Shown piece after piece: positions 10,635-19,612 of a stretch of 64,000 nt of DNA. The first letter of the stretch is position 1. Every line of letters starts with the position of its first letter. Below the pieces are notes generated by a model, which did no database searches, had not been told where the DNA came from, and worked only from the letters and a program-made list of their open reading frames with translations. The position numbers were made by a program, and so were the translations under genes. Source of the stretch: Chitinophagales bacterium (lineage in GTDB: Bacteria > Bacteroidota > Bacteroidia > Chitinophagales > Chitinophagaceae); the NCBI GenBank assembly GCA_021323755.1, contig JAJPKJ010000074.1:91152-155151 (forward strand), written 5' to 3'.

Positions 10635-11690
10635 TCATAGGGAACTGTATGCCCCATAATATGCAGCTCCCAATAATGCAGTCTTATCGTTTGCAATTAT
10701 TTTTATCGGTACATCCTTTACTAAATTTTGCATGCGGTCGCAATTGAGATAATTTTCGAAGAAAAATTTTTTCTTCAGTAACGGGGCGATCTTTGGAGGA
10801 ATGCCACCTCCCAAAAATAATCCCCCAGTTGCTTTCATTTTTAAAACAAGATTTGATGATTCGCGAGCAAGAAAACGAACAAACAGCTGCATCGCTTCAA
10901 CGCAAACCTTATCTTTATTATGCAAGCCCGCATGACTGATCACCGATGAGGGGTCCTCTTTCTTAAATGCGGCGGCAAGCCAGGAAGGCTCCTTTGTTTT
11001 CTTTTTTGTTCTTAGAAAAAGATAAATATCATGAATGCCGGGACCAGCAACAACTTTTTCCCAGCTTACGATCCCATATTTTTTTTGCAGAAAATGATGC
11101 AATGCAAAATCAAGATCTGTCCGCGGGCAGAAATCGGTATGCCCTCCTTCTGTTGGAAATGGGTGATAAAAATTTCCATCCCAGTATAATCCGGCTTCAC
11201 CCAGACCCGTGCCGGGTGCAATTATCGCAATGTTGCCTTTGTTCTCGTCGTTCCCCTTATGAATGGTAATAAGGTCTTTTGGGGTTAATGCAGCCAACCC
11301 GTAAGCTGTAGCTTCAAGATCATTTATTAATGAAACTTCGCTTACTCCAATACGCTGTATCACATCTTTTATGTCAAGAAACCAATCAAGATTGGTGATC
11401 TCCACTTTTCCATTTACCACCGGCCCTGCAACGCCCAAACAAATTCTATCCGGCTTTGCCAGTTTTTCTTCTTTGATAAATTGTTCTATAATATCGATAC
11501 ATGACTTATATTTTGCGGAATGATATTTTTTTTCGAGGATGACTTTTACCGCATTTTTCGTAGCCTGAAAAATGGCAAGATTTGTTTTTGTTCCGCCAAC
11601 ATCACCGGCTAATACGGTTATCGTTTTTTCTTTCAATTCATCTTTCCGTGTAAAAGCCAATGGAACGGGCGACTGATTCATTGCTGGCAT
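10635..11690 (-). CDS. glk: Glucokinase
   Basis: 351 aa. ATP-dependent phosphorylation of glucose to glucose 6-phosphate. Visible motifs: VLAGDVGGTKTNLAIF (ATP phosphate loop), LINDLEATAYG (catalytic aspartate), APGTGLGEAGLYW (phosphate 2), EGGHTDFCPR (sugar-binding E/H), and GLFLGGGIPPKI (adenosine loop). This is the Glk family rather than the ROK family, because the EGGHxDF motif replaces the ROK zinc cysteines. It sits 21 bases downstream of the GH13 lipoprotein gene. Glucose released from glucans could therefore be phosphorylated by its neighbour. Confidence 0.9.
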   Translation of the reverse strand: MPAMNQSPVPLAFTRKDELKEKTITVLAGDVGGTKTNLAIFQATKNAVKVILEKKYHSAKYKSCIDIIEQFIKEEKLAKPDRICLGVAGPVVNGKVEITNLDWFLDIKDVIQRIGVSEVSLINDLEATAYGLAALTPKDLITIHKGNDENKGNIAIIAPGTGLGEAGLYWDGNFYHPFPTEGGHTDFCPRTDLDFALHHFLQKKYGIVSWEKVVAGPGIHDIYLFLRTKKKTKEPSWLAAAFKKEDPSSVISHAGLHNKDKVCVEAMQLFVRFLARESSNLVLKMKATGGLFLGGGIPPKIAPLLKKKFFFENYLNCDRMQNLVKDVPIKIIANDKTALLGAAYYGAYSSL

Positions 11691-11711
11691 ACCTTAAATT
11701 TAATATCGTTA

Positions 11712-13106
11712 TCAATTCTCATCGTAATTATAAACTAAAAAGGTTTTGGGCAACATGCTGATTATGCTACCTGCGCTCAATTTTTGAATATTACCTCCAA
11801 AAACATTTTTCGCCTGCCCGTTGATAATATTATTTGCGATAGTGAATTGCTGTAATTGTTTTGAAAAATTGATCAGCACCAAAACTTTATGTCCATTTTT
11901 TTCGCGGGCGAAAGCATACACAAATTCATCCTTACCCGTTGTCAATTTAATAAATGAAGCATCTGCAGATAATGCAGGGTTAGAACGCCTCAATTGATTG
12001 AGCGTTTTATAAAATGGCGCCATCTCGTATTTACTCCACTGGATGGGATCTTTTACAAAAAATTTTAACCGCCTTGTATTGGGAATCTCTTGTCCGCTAT
12101 AGATCAATGGGACACTATTTCCTATCGTAAATGCCCATAAAGCAAACGCTTTATAATCGTCACCGAAACGCGAAAACTCAGTTCCATTCCAGCTGTTCTC
12201 GTCATGATTGGTGGTGAAATAAAGCCGGAATGCATTCTTGGGAAATAAACTGTCGTTATGATTGATAACAGAATCCAGTTGTTTCAAGGTTGTTTTATGG
12301 GAATGGATACCATAAGCAATGTTCATTACACTCCACGGATATGTTTCATCAAATCCTGCCGCATGCAAACTTGGTTTATCGCCTTCGGCAAGCATAAAAA
12401 CGGTTTTCATCTTACGCAAAGCACCAATGGCTTCTTTCCAAAAATCGTCGGGCACATCGCTTGCATCATCACAACGAAATCCATCAATATCACTTCCGGC
12501 GATCCAGTATTTCATGGCATTGATCATCGTATCCCGCAATTCGCGATTCTCATAATTTAATTTTCTGGTATCATCCCAACCATTTGGAATGATGGCCTTT
12601 CCTGCGCTATCTCTTTTGTAAAAATTCGGATGTGTTTTCATCCAAAAATTATCGGGCGCCGAATGATTGGCAACCCAGTCCATAATCACCTTAAAGCCCA
12701 TATCATGCGCACGTTTGACCAGGGATTTCCAATCATCCATTGTTCCAAATTCACTACTGACCGCATAATAATTTTTCACCGCGTAATAACTTCCCAAATC
12801 GTTTTGCGTGGCTTTTCTCCCTTCCAGACCTATTGGTGTAATGGGCATGAACCATAAAATTTCAACGCCCATATCTTTTAATCTTGGCAATGATTCTTCA
12901 AAAGCGGTGAAAGTTCCTTCCCGAGAATATTGCCGCAAATTCACTTCATAAATATTGGATTGATAGCTCCAATCCGGATGTTGCGAAACGACCAGCGTAT
13001 CGGTAGCAGCGGCAGTAACTTTTTTGGATTGATCCGATTGATCAGAAGAATTACAGGAAATAAAAGAAATAATTATTAAGAAAGGGCAAAGCAATTGTTT
13101 CAACAT
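11712..13106 (-). CDS. GH13 alpha-amylase-family lipoprotein
   Basis: 464 aa with a lipoprotein signal (hydrophobic segment then FISC, lipidated Cys18). The TIM barrel carries the GH13 regions: DWVANHSAPDN (region I, around residue 143), DGFRCDDAS with nucleophile D213, FMLAEGD with acid/base E241, and FTTNHDENSW with D302. A small C-terminal beta domain follows. It hydrolyses or rearranges alpha-glucans, probably exposed at the periplasm or cell surface. It is the likely upstream partner of glk in the same transcript. The exact specificity (amylase, neopullulanase or other) cannot be set from sequence. Confidence 0.9.
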   Translation of the reverse strand: MLKQLLCPFLIIISFISCNSSDQSDQSKKVTAAATDTLVVSQHPDWSYQSNIYEVNLRQYSREGTFTAFEESLPRLKDMGVEILWFMPITPIGLEGRKATQNDLGSYYAVKNYYAVSSEFGTMDDWKSLVKRAHDMGFKVIMDWVANHSAPDNFWMKTHPNFYKRDSAGKAIIPNGWDDTRKLNYENRELRDTMINAMKYWIAGSDIDGFRCDDASDVPDDFWKEAIGALRKMKTVFMLAEGDKPSLHAAGFDETYPWSVMNIAYGIHSHKTTLKQLDSVINHNDSLFPKNAFRLYFTTNHDENSWNGTEFSRFGDDYKAFALWAFTIGNSVPLIYSGQEIPNTRRLKFFVKDPIQWSKYEMAPFYKTLNQLRRSNPALSADASFIKLTTGKDEFVYAFAREKNGHKVLVLINFSKQLQQFTIANNIINGQAKNVFGGNIQKLSAGSIISMLPKTFLVYNYDEN

Positions 13107-13158
13107 AAAAAAATTTACGGGAAGTTAATGCTTTTTTGAAACAGCAAAAGACGGATCG

Positions 13159-14286
13159 CTAAATCAATTCCTGCAGTTTGTCGATGACAAAATCGACTTC
13201 TTCTTTTGTGTTGTGTTTGCAGAAAGAAAAACGAACCGCAATATTATCTTTGTTACTATTCAGCGCCCCAATGACATGCGAGCCTTGTTCAGCGCCGCTT
13301 GTACAGGCACTTCCGCCAGACGCGCAGATATTATTGATGTCAAGATTAAGCAATAACATTTCCGCTTTTTCTGTCTTTGGCAGCGAGACATTCAAAACGG
13401 TGTACAGGCTTTTTCCACAAGGGTCGCCGTTAAAACTAACCTGGGCAATATTCTTCTTGAGTCGTTCCATCATATACATCTTAATGTCATTGATGTAAGC
13501 ACTATCCTGTGCATAATTTGCTGTTGCCATTTCAAGGGCTTTTGCAAAACCGGCGATCCCATAAACATTTTCTGTCCCCGCGCGCATATTGCGCTCCTGC
13601 GAACCTCCATGTATATAAGGTTGAATTTTGACATTTTCATTTACATACAAGATGCCAACTCCTTTCGGACCATGAAATTTATGTCCGGCGCCGGTGATAA
13701 AATGTATATACAGTTTTTTTAAGTCGAAAGGGAAATGGCCAACTGTCTGCACTGTATCAGAGTGAAAGATGGCATTGTATTGCCTGCATAATTCTCCTAC
13801 AGCTTCAATATCGAGCATGTTGCCAATTTCATTATTGGCATGCATCAAGCTCACCAATGTTTTTTTTGTTGCAGATGATAATTGTTCTTGCAGATCATCC
13901 ATATCAACATGACCATTAGGTAGAAGTTTGACATGACTAACAGTGACCGCTCCGGTTCTTTTAAGATGGTCGATAGTATGTAATACAGCATGATGTTCCA
14001 GGGGAGAACTGATGATATGTTTGCAACCAAGATCGTAGACGGCAGCACTTATTGCCGTGTTTGAACTTTCTGTTCCACCGGATGTAAAAAATATTTCCGC
14101 CGGGTGTGCGTGCAAAATTCTTGCAACCGTTTTGCGGGCGTTTTCGATTGCCATTCTATTTTCACGACCATAAGAATAAATAGAAGAAGGATTACCAAAT
14201 TTTTCGGTAAGATAGGGCATCATCACTTCGAGCACCTGCGGTTCTAATGCTGTGGTTGCGGCATTGTCAAAATAAATTCGCTGCAT
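13159..14286 (-). CDS. Cysteine desulfurase (NifS/IscS family)
   Basis: 375 aa from the ATG at 14286, which begins MQRIYFDNAATTAL as in the family. A longer GTG start at 14310 would add eight residues not seen in homologues. It removes sulfur from cysteine using PLP. Motifs: GGTESSNTAI, HHAVLHTI (PLP-stacking His), HSDTVQTVGHFPF, TGAGHKFHGPKGVG with the PLP lysine, and CASGGSACTSG with the active-site cysteine in a long flexible loop. A TATCTTTG promoter box lies 38 bases upstream. No iscU or suf gene is adjacent. It may head a minus-strand transcript running into the GH13 gene (52-base gap). Confidence 0.92.
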   Translation of the reverse strand: MQRIYFDNAATTALEPQVLEVMMPYLTEKFGNPSSIYSYGRENRMAIENARKTVARILHAHPAEIFFTSGGTESSNTAISAAVYDLGCKHIISSPLEHHAVLHTIDHLKRTGAVTVSHVKLLPNGHVDMDDLQEQLSSATKKTLVSLMHANNEIGNMLDIEAVGELCRQYNAIFHSDTVQTVGHFPFDLKKLYIHFITGAGHKFHGPKGVGILYVNENVKIQPYIHGGSQERNMRAGTENVYGIAGFAKALEMATANYAQDSAYINDIKMYMMERLKKNIAQVSFNGDPCGKSLYTVLNVSLPKTEKAEMLLLNLDINNICASGGSACTSGAEQGSHVIGALNSNKDNIAVRFSFCKHNTKEEVDFVIDKLQELI

Positions 14287-14323
14287 ACGATTACCAAGAA
14301 GTTTAATCACGAAAAAAGAGGGG

Positions 14324-14331
14324 CAAAGATA
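14324..14331 (-). promoter_or_regulatory. -7 box for the cysteine desulfurase gene
   Basis: Minus-strand TATCTTTG followed by CCCC is a perfect TAnnTTTG. It lies 37 bases from the ATG at 14286 and only 13 from the alternative GTG at 14310. Confidence 0.45.
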
Positions 14332-14480
14332 AGAAAAGAGTTTTGAGTTTAAGTCTGAACCATGATTTAAGCCTTATTTGCCTGAAGCATATTTAATTAG
14401 GATTAGTACAGGCAGGATAACTCTACCATCAGGAATAAGACCTGGCGGAAGATCATAAACGCAAAGGACTAAACTACATA

Positions 14481-15860
14481 CTAAATAAACTCCTTAATAT
14501 CCTGCATCAGGCGTGTGGCGATATTGCGTGCAGTGGTTTCAAAATTACTTTCTGCATAAATGCGGATGATGGGTTCTGTGTTGGACGTGCGCAGATGGAC
14601 CCAGTCATTATCAAATTCTATTTTCAGTCCGTCTTCAGTATTAACAGGCTGGTTTTTGTATTTCTTTTTTATTTTGTCGAAAATCGAATTCACGTCAATT
14701 CCGTTCTGCAATTCGATCTTGTTCTTTGAAATAAAATAATCAGGATATCTTGTGCGGAAAGATTTCATCCCATTTTTATGATGAGATAATGCCGTTAAAA
14801 AGAGTCCGATGCCGATCAAAGCATCACGACCGTAATGCAGATCAGGAACGATAATGCCGCCATTGCCTTCGCCACCGATCACTGCCTGCACTTCCTTCAT
14901 TTTATTGACCACGTTCACTTCACCGACGGCTGAAGGAAAATATTGTCCTCCGTGTTTGAGGGTGATCTCCTTCAGCGCTTTTGTGCTGCTCATATTGCTG
15001 ACGGTGTTGCCGGTACGTTTACTTAGTACATAATCAGCTACAGCGACCAATGTATATTCTTCGCCAAAGACACTGCCGTCTTCACAAATAAAACATAAAC
15101 GGTCTACATCAGGATCAACGGCGATACCGAGATCAGCTTTTGATTTTATTACCGTAGCGCTTAATGCTGCAAGATTTTCCGGCAACGGTTCAGGATTGTG
15201 GGCAAATTTGCCGTTCGCCTCTTCGTTCAATACGATCACATCTTCCACGCCCAATGCTTTTAATAAGGGTGGAACAAATAATGCACCGGTCGAATTTATC
15301 GCATCTACGACAACCTTATAATTTTTTTGTTTTATTGAAGCCATATCTACCAGCGGATAATTAACAATGGCATCAATGTGTTTTTGCAGGTAAGTTTTAT
15401 TGGTAGCGTAAATGCCTAGCCTGTCAACTGCGACAAAACTAAAATCATCGTTCTTTGCTTTATCCAGAATGATCGCACCATCTTCCGCACTCAAAAATTC
15501 GCCAAGATGATTAAGCAATTTCAATGCATTCCAATCTTTCCCATTATGACTTGCGGTAATGATGATTCCGCCGGCAGCATGTTCGTGGTGCACAGCCAAT
15601 TCAACTGTTGGTGTTGTGGAAAGCCCGAGATCAACAACATCTAATCCTAAAGCGATGAGTGTATTGGAAACGAGATGCGAAACCATTTCGCCGCTGATGC
15701 GAGCGTCTCTGCCAATAATAATTTTCTTACCGAAGTTTTTATCTTTTATCCATGTGCCAAAGGCAGCTGTAAATTTGATAATGTCGGGCGGAGTTAAGTT
15801 ATCACCAGGTCTTCCTCCAATTGTTCCCCTGATTCCGGAAATGCTCTTTATCAATGCCAC
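14481..15860 (-). CDS. glmM: Phosphoglucosamine mutase / phosphomannomutase (alpha-D-phosphohexomutase family)
   Basis: 459 aa. It interconverts hexose 6- and 1-phosphates, in GlmM the glucosamine 6-phosphate step toward UDP-GlcNAc and peptidoglycan. Visible in order: SGIRGTIGG (N-terminal ligand loop), TASHNGKDWNALK with the phosphoserine, VDPDVDRLCF as the metal-binding DxDxD, GEGNGGIIV as the sugar-binding loop, and RTSNTEPIIRIYAE as the phosphate-binding loop. The usual GlmM sugar loop is GEQSGH; GEGNGG is what I associate with the Bacteroidota GlmM-like enzymes. The choice between glucosamine and mannose is therefore not settled by sequence. Promoter TATTTTTG at 15884. Confidence 0.85.
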   Translation of the reverse strand: MALIKSISGIRGTIGGRPGDNLTPPDIIKFTAAFGTWIKDKNFGKKIIIGRDARISGEMVSHLVSNTLIALGLDVVDLGLSTTPTVELAVHHEHAAGGIIITASHNGKDWNALKLLNHLGEFLSAEDGAIILDKAKNDDFSFVAVDRLGIYATNKTYLQKHIDAIVNYPLVDMASIKQKNYKVVVDAINSTGALFVPPLLKALGVEDVIVLNEEANGKFAHNPEPLPENLAALSATVIKSKADLGIAVDPDVDRLCFICEDGSVFGEEYTLVAVADYVLSKRTGNTVSNMSSTKALKEITLKHGGQYFPSAVGEVNVVNKMKEVQAVIGGEGNGGIIVPDLHYGRDALIGIGLFLTALSHHKNGMKSFRTRYPDYFISKNKIELQNGIDVNSIFDKIKKKYKNQPVNTEDGLKIEFDNDWVHLRTSNTEPIIRIYAESNFETTARNIATRLMQDIKEFI

Positions 15861-15883
15861 AATTTCTAAGGTTTATGTTATTA

Positions 15884-15911
15884 CAAAAATAAGGTTTTGA
15901 CAGGTATCAAA
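15884..15911 (-). promoter_or_regulatory. Promoter for the hexomutase gene
   Basis: Minus-strand TTTG (15908-15911) and, 16 bases on, TATTTTTG (15884-15891). The leader before the ATG at 15860 would be about 20 bases. Confidence 0.5.
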
Positions 15912-16087
15912 TCATCATCATCAACGTGAATCGCAGGAATTGGAATTTATCAAAAAAAGAATGGGAAAAAATAAACGAACCATGGGTTACCCCGGCCACA
16001 ATGATAACAACTAAAACACCAAAAATGAAATTATTCACTGTTAAATATTCACAATAACAAAATATTCATCAAATAGGAAAGCTCTGT

Positions 16088-16095
16088 TACTTTTG
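16088..16095 (+). promoter_or_regulatory. -7 box for the methyltransferase gene
   Basis: TACTTTTG fits TAnnTTTG and ends 15 bases before the ATG at 16111. No -33 TTG is visible at normal spacing. Confidence 0.45.
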
Positions 16096-16110
16096 TTGAA
16101 ATAAAAGATT

Positions 16111-16860
16111 ATGCAGCTGGCACAAAACTGGTTCCGCGATTGGTTTAATTCTCCCTACTATCACCAACTTTATCATTATCGAGACGATAACGAAGCAAAT
16201 AAATTTCTCAACATATTGATTTCCCACTTACAGGCACCACAAAATGCAATTATGCTTGATGTTGCCTGCGGAAGAGGTCGCCATGCAAAAGCACTCGCCG
16301 CCAAAGGTTTTGATGTCACCGGAATTGACATTGCTCCTGACAGCATCGCTTTTGCCAAACAATTTGAAAGCGACCACCTTCATTTTTATGTCCATGACAT
16401 GCGATTGCCATTCTGGATAAATTATTACGACTATGCTTTTAACTTTTTCACCAGCTTTGGATATTTCAGAACCGAGCGTGAGCATTTAAATGCCATCCGC
16501 ACGATTGCAGGCGCATTAAAAGAAAATGGCGTATTTGTACTTGACTATATCAATGTGGATCATGTAGAAAAACATCTTGTGCCGGAATCAAAGATTGAAA
16601 TTGACGGCGTCGTCTTCAATATAAAAAGATGGTTTGATGAAGTTCATTTTTATAAAAGGATAATGATAGAAGATTCTAACATTAATGAGCATTGCGAATA
16701 CACCGAAAGAATTGCAAAAATATTACCCGAAAATTTTTCGGTGATGTTTGAAAAATATGGTTTGCATATTCAGGAAATGTTTGGCGATTATGACCTGCAT
16801 GAATTCGACAAAAAAAATTCTCCGAGATTGATAATGGTTGCAAAGAAAATGATAGATTGA
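16111..16860 (+). CDS. Class I SAM-dependent methyltransferase
   Basis: 249 aa Rossmann-fold methyltransferase. Motif I is MLDVACGRGRHAKALAAKG (about residues 48-66), followed by an acidic VTGIDIAP loop that would bind the ribose of SAM, and DYAFNFFTSFGYF as motif IV. The C-terminal part is a small beta insert as found in the Methyltransf_25-type group. The substrate is unknown; neighbours give no hint. The next gene starts 34 bases downstream on the same strand. Confidence 0.88.
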   Translation: MQLAQNWFRDWFNSPYYHQLYHYRDDNEANKFLNILISHLQAPQNAIMLDVACGRGRHAKALAAKGFDVTGIDIAPDSIAFAKQFESDHLHFYVHDMRLPFWINYYDYAFNFFTSFGYFRTEREHLNAIRTIAGALKENGVFVLDYINVDHVEKHLVPESKIEIDGVVFNIKRWFDEVHFYKRIMIEDSNINEHCEYTERIAKILPENFSVMFEKYGLHIQEMFGDYDLHEFDKKNSPRLIMVAKKMID

Positions 16861-16894
16861 AAAGCGAATCAATATAAAACCGCAAATCATTCAT

Positions 16895-17536
16895 ATGAAA
16901 AGATTGCTGACCATTTTTCAGTTACTCATTTTTATGTCTGCTTTTTCACAACAAAAAGTGGGGGTTTTCACTGGTCATACTGATGTCGGAGATCCAAGAA
17001 TAAAAGGAAATACCGTTTATGATCCCAAAACAAAAACCTACAATATAGAGGGTGGCGGCTATAACATTTGGTTTAATCGAGATGAATTTCAGTTTGCCTA
17101 TAATAAGATGCATGGCGACTTTATATTGACCGCCAATTTTGAGTTCGTCGGTTCTGCAAAAGAAGGGCATAGAAAAATCGGTTGGATGGTGAGGCAGTCT
17201 CTGGCTGATTCCGCTGTGCATGTGAGCGCGGTGGTGCATGGTGATGGATTGACTGTATTGCAATGGAGGGTAAAACCCGGTATGAATATGCGCGATCCCG
17301 AGGATGAGATCCGCGCGCCGGAAAATAAAAACAAATACAGCATTGTCCAGTTAGAAAGAAAAGGTAAAAGATTTATTATGCGCGTCGCAGAAAAAGAAGG
17401 AATGCCGTTTATTACAGTGGGTGAACATGAAATGGAAAATTTGCTTGGTGACGTGCTTGTGGGAATTTTTATTTGTTCACACAGTCCTGACCTTTTGGAA
17501 AAGGCAAAAATTGGGAATGTAACGATTAAGCATTGA
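16895..17536 (+). CDS. Secreted concanavalin-A-like (DUF1349-like) domain protein
   Basis: 213 aa with a signal peptide (about residues 1-18, cut near SAFSQ). The mature part is all-beta: WFNRDEFQFAYNKMHGDFIL, KIGWMVRQSL, VHVSAVVHGDGLTVLQWR, and VLVGIFICSHSP. This looks like the laminin-G/DUF1349 sandwich often found as an add-on domain in Bacteroidota TolB-like secreted proteins, which is why homologues are sometimes misnamed biopolymer transporter TolR. A carbohydrate-binding role is inferred. It converges tail to tail with a glycosidase-like lipoprotein (5-base gap), which fits that idea. Confidence 0.75.
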   Translation: MKRLLTIFQLLIFMSAFSQQKVGVFTGHTDVGDPRIKGNTVYDPKTKTYNIEGGGYNIWFNRDEFQFAYNKMHGDFILTANFEFVGSAKEGHRKIGWMVRQSLADSAVHVSAVVHGDGLTVLQWRVKPGMNMRDPEDEIRAPENKNKYSIVQLERKGKRFIMRVAEKEGMPFITVGEHEMENLLGDVLVGIFICSHSPDLLEKAKIGNVTIKH

Positions 17537-17541
17537 AATTC

Positions 17542-19602
17542 TTATTTTGATTCTTTGATCATGATCAATTTTGGTCTTTCTTCAACACCCATCGTAACTG
17601 TGTTCGCTGAAATATTTTTGGTTGTTGCCTTTCCATTATCGGCATCATCCGCAAAATAAATTTCCTGCGCATTGCCAGTTGCTGTTTTCCCGACATTCAA
17701 TTTATAGTTATCAACTTTTGTCCCATTGCGGGTCGGGCAATACACAAAATAGGCAACCGAGTCAGGCGATGATTGATTGCGATATTTATAAACCCAGACA
17801 TTCCCGGTTTCATTAATAATTTTGTCGGGAACATATTCAGCCAGACGATTTTCAAAAGCGCTGATATAAAACCAGCCCGCATATGGCTTGATGCTTCCAT
17901 CAGCATTTGCTTTTATCACCCCACTGGTTAAGTAAACATTCGGACTCGTCTCATCCTCATAATCCTGCAACCAATACAAAATATAGGCATCAAATCCTGA
18001 AAATGCCGTAGCGTTAATGGATCTTAAGATGAAAATGCCCTGACTTTGATCTGCGGAAAGTCCGGGAATGATCGGCGTCCCCTGTCTTGACTTCTGATTT
18101 TTATCGTAACCATTTTCTCCCAATATGCATGGCACGCCTGGTTCTATGCGATATGTTGCATCGCGAACTTTTGACAAACGCCAACGCAAGGAATCCTCTT
18201 CAGGGCTAATGGCATATTGCAAATTTTTTTGAGAGTAATGATGATATTGGATTCCGCCATCCCATAAGAACGCTTTATCTTTTCTCAATGTGTTGCATAA
18301 GAATTTATACACTTTAACATGATTGGTATCTAGTTCAATCAACCCACTCATCATTAATTTACTGTTGGTGTCGGCGTTCTTAATTCCGCATTTTTTGCCC
18401 AATGCATTTTCATGTCCGTCATAATCAGCACTGCTTTGCGCAAAATATTCTACCGGGTTACAATATTTATTTCCAACCCAGGTAGCGTCATCTTCATTTC
18501 CGTTTTCTAATAAGTGCAAAGAGCCACGACCTGATGAACGAGGGTTGTTTGAAATCGATAATAAATTGGTGTCGACTTTTGTGCTACCCATAAAAGCAGC
18601 GATATTCCAGAATAAATTCGCGTGACGCGCATAACTTAAGGGATCTTCGGTATCCATTCCCAATTTTGTAACACCACGACCTTTATCCGCATAACCATTT
18701 CTCGACATCCATGCGGGTAAGCCTTGCGGCGTGTACCAGGCAACACCATTAAGTTCTTTCTTCAATTTCTCCACATAGAGATAATAATCATTTATGGCTC
18801 CGTTCCAATACCCAAAATAAACAGCATTGTATTTTGCGTCAGGATATGCATGAACCGTGTCATTATCAAAATTGGCAGTGTAACAATAAAGGCGGCTATA
18901 ATGAAAAGGTCTCACCCATTTCATATCAATTTCATTATAATAATTCGCTCCTAAAAATTCTTTCATCGGTTTTTTTGATAATAATGGACCGGTATATTTT
19001 AGGGATGGCGCAGAGGGGATCCTCCCCTTTGGTTTTCCGTATAAAACCATTTCGGTAATGCTGGGTGTTTGTGCGGCAAACTGAATCATCACATACTGCG
19101 AATGATCATTCAATGAAAATTTTCTCCAGCCGGCTAAGCCAACAAGTCCTTTGGTTAAAAAAGCTGATTTCAACTTCCAATGAAGCATATCGCCGGTGTA
19201 GATCCAGACGCTATCAGAGGCAAGTGCTTTGTCATAAATATAAACATCTGACAAATCATAATCAATCTGCAGATCGGCGACGATGCGATTCCCTCTTTTT
19301 CCGGCAAAATAAATATCAGCATGGTTATGTGGTTGTGGATCGGTGACCGGAATATAATTTGATGATCTGCTCTCGTCGGAGCGCGGATCAACAAAAGCGT
19401 TTTCATCAAACAGATTAAAGGGATCGCCAGCACCTTCATCTGCATAACCGCTCAGGTCGTACACATTTTCTTTATAGATCGCGGTAATTTTGGAAAATCC
19501 GTCGCTGTATTTTTTTTCGGGCAGCGCAATTTTTTGTCCTGAATTTTTACAGGATATCAGCAAGGCGAAGCCGGTAAGGAAATAGGGAATATATTTCAGC
19601 AT
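17542..19602 (-). CDS. Lipoprotein with TIM-barrel glycosidase-like core (clan GH-A-like), specific function unknown
   Basis: 686 aa from the ATG at 19602, which gives a clean lipoprotein signal (MLKYIPYFLTGFALLISC, lipid Cys). The longer frame to 19659 would overlap the upstream gene by 47 bases and lacks a proper signal. An N-terminal discoidin-like beta region (about residues 60-190) precedes a barrel with WYTPQGLPAWMSRNGY, then LLENGNEDDATW and CILGENGYD. The NE of ENGNE and the E of LGENG are spaced like acid/base and nucleophile of clan GH-A (GH39/GH5-like). A small C-terminal beta domain follows. It lies 10 bases after the LtaS-like gene, so an operon is likely. Confidence 0.75.
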   Translation of the reverse strand: MLKYIPYFLTGFALLISCKNSGQKIALPEKKYSDGFSKITAIYKENVYDLSGYADEGAGDPFNLFDENAFVDPRSDESRSSNYIPVTDPQPHNHADIYFAGKRGNRIVADLQIDYDLSDVYIYDKALASDSVWIYTGDMLHWKLKSAFLTKGLVGLAGWRKFSLNDHSQYVMIQFAAQTPSITEMVLYGKPKGRIPSAPSLKYTGPLLSKKPMKEFLGANYYNEIDMKWVRPFHYSRLYCYTANFDNDTVHAYPDAKYNAVYFGYWNGAINDYYLYVEKLKKELNGVAWYTPQGLPAWMSRNGYADKGRGVTKLGMDTEDPLSYARHANLFWNIAAFMGSTKVDTNLLSISNNPRSSGRGSLHLLENGNEDDATWVGNKYCNPVEYFAQSSADYDGHENALGKKCGIKNADTNSKLMMSGLIELDTNHVKVYKFLCNTLRKDKAFLWDGGIQYHHYSQKNLQYAISPEEDSLRWRLSKVRDATYRIEPGVPCILGENGYDKNQKSRQGTPIIPGLSADQSQGIFILRSINATAFSGFDAYILYWLQDYEDETSPNVYLTSGVIKANADGSIKPYAGWFYISAFENRLAEYVPDKIINETGNVWVYKYRNQSSPDSVAYFVYCPTRNGTKVDNYKLNVGKTATGNAQEIYFADDADNGKATTKNISANTVTMGVEERPKLIMIKESK

Positions 19603-19612
19603 TGGTAAGAAA

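Noticed and set aside
15905..16011. Histidine-rich short frame (SNHHHQRESQE) between the hexomutase and methyltransferase genes
   Set aside because: It looked like a his-operon leader peptide, but there is no start codon before the histidines in frame, no attenuator hairpin and no his gene nearby.
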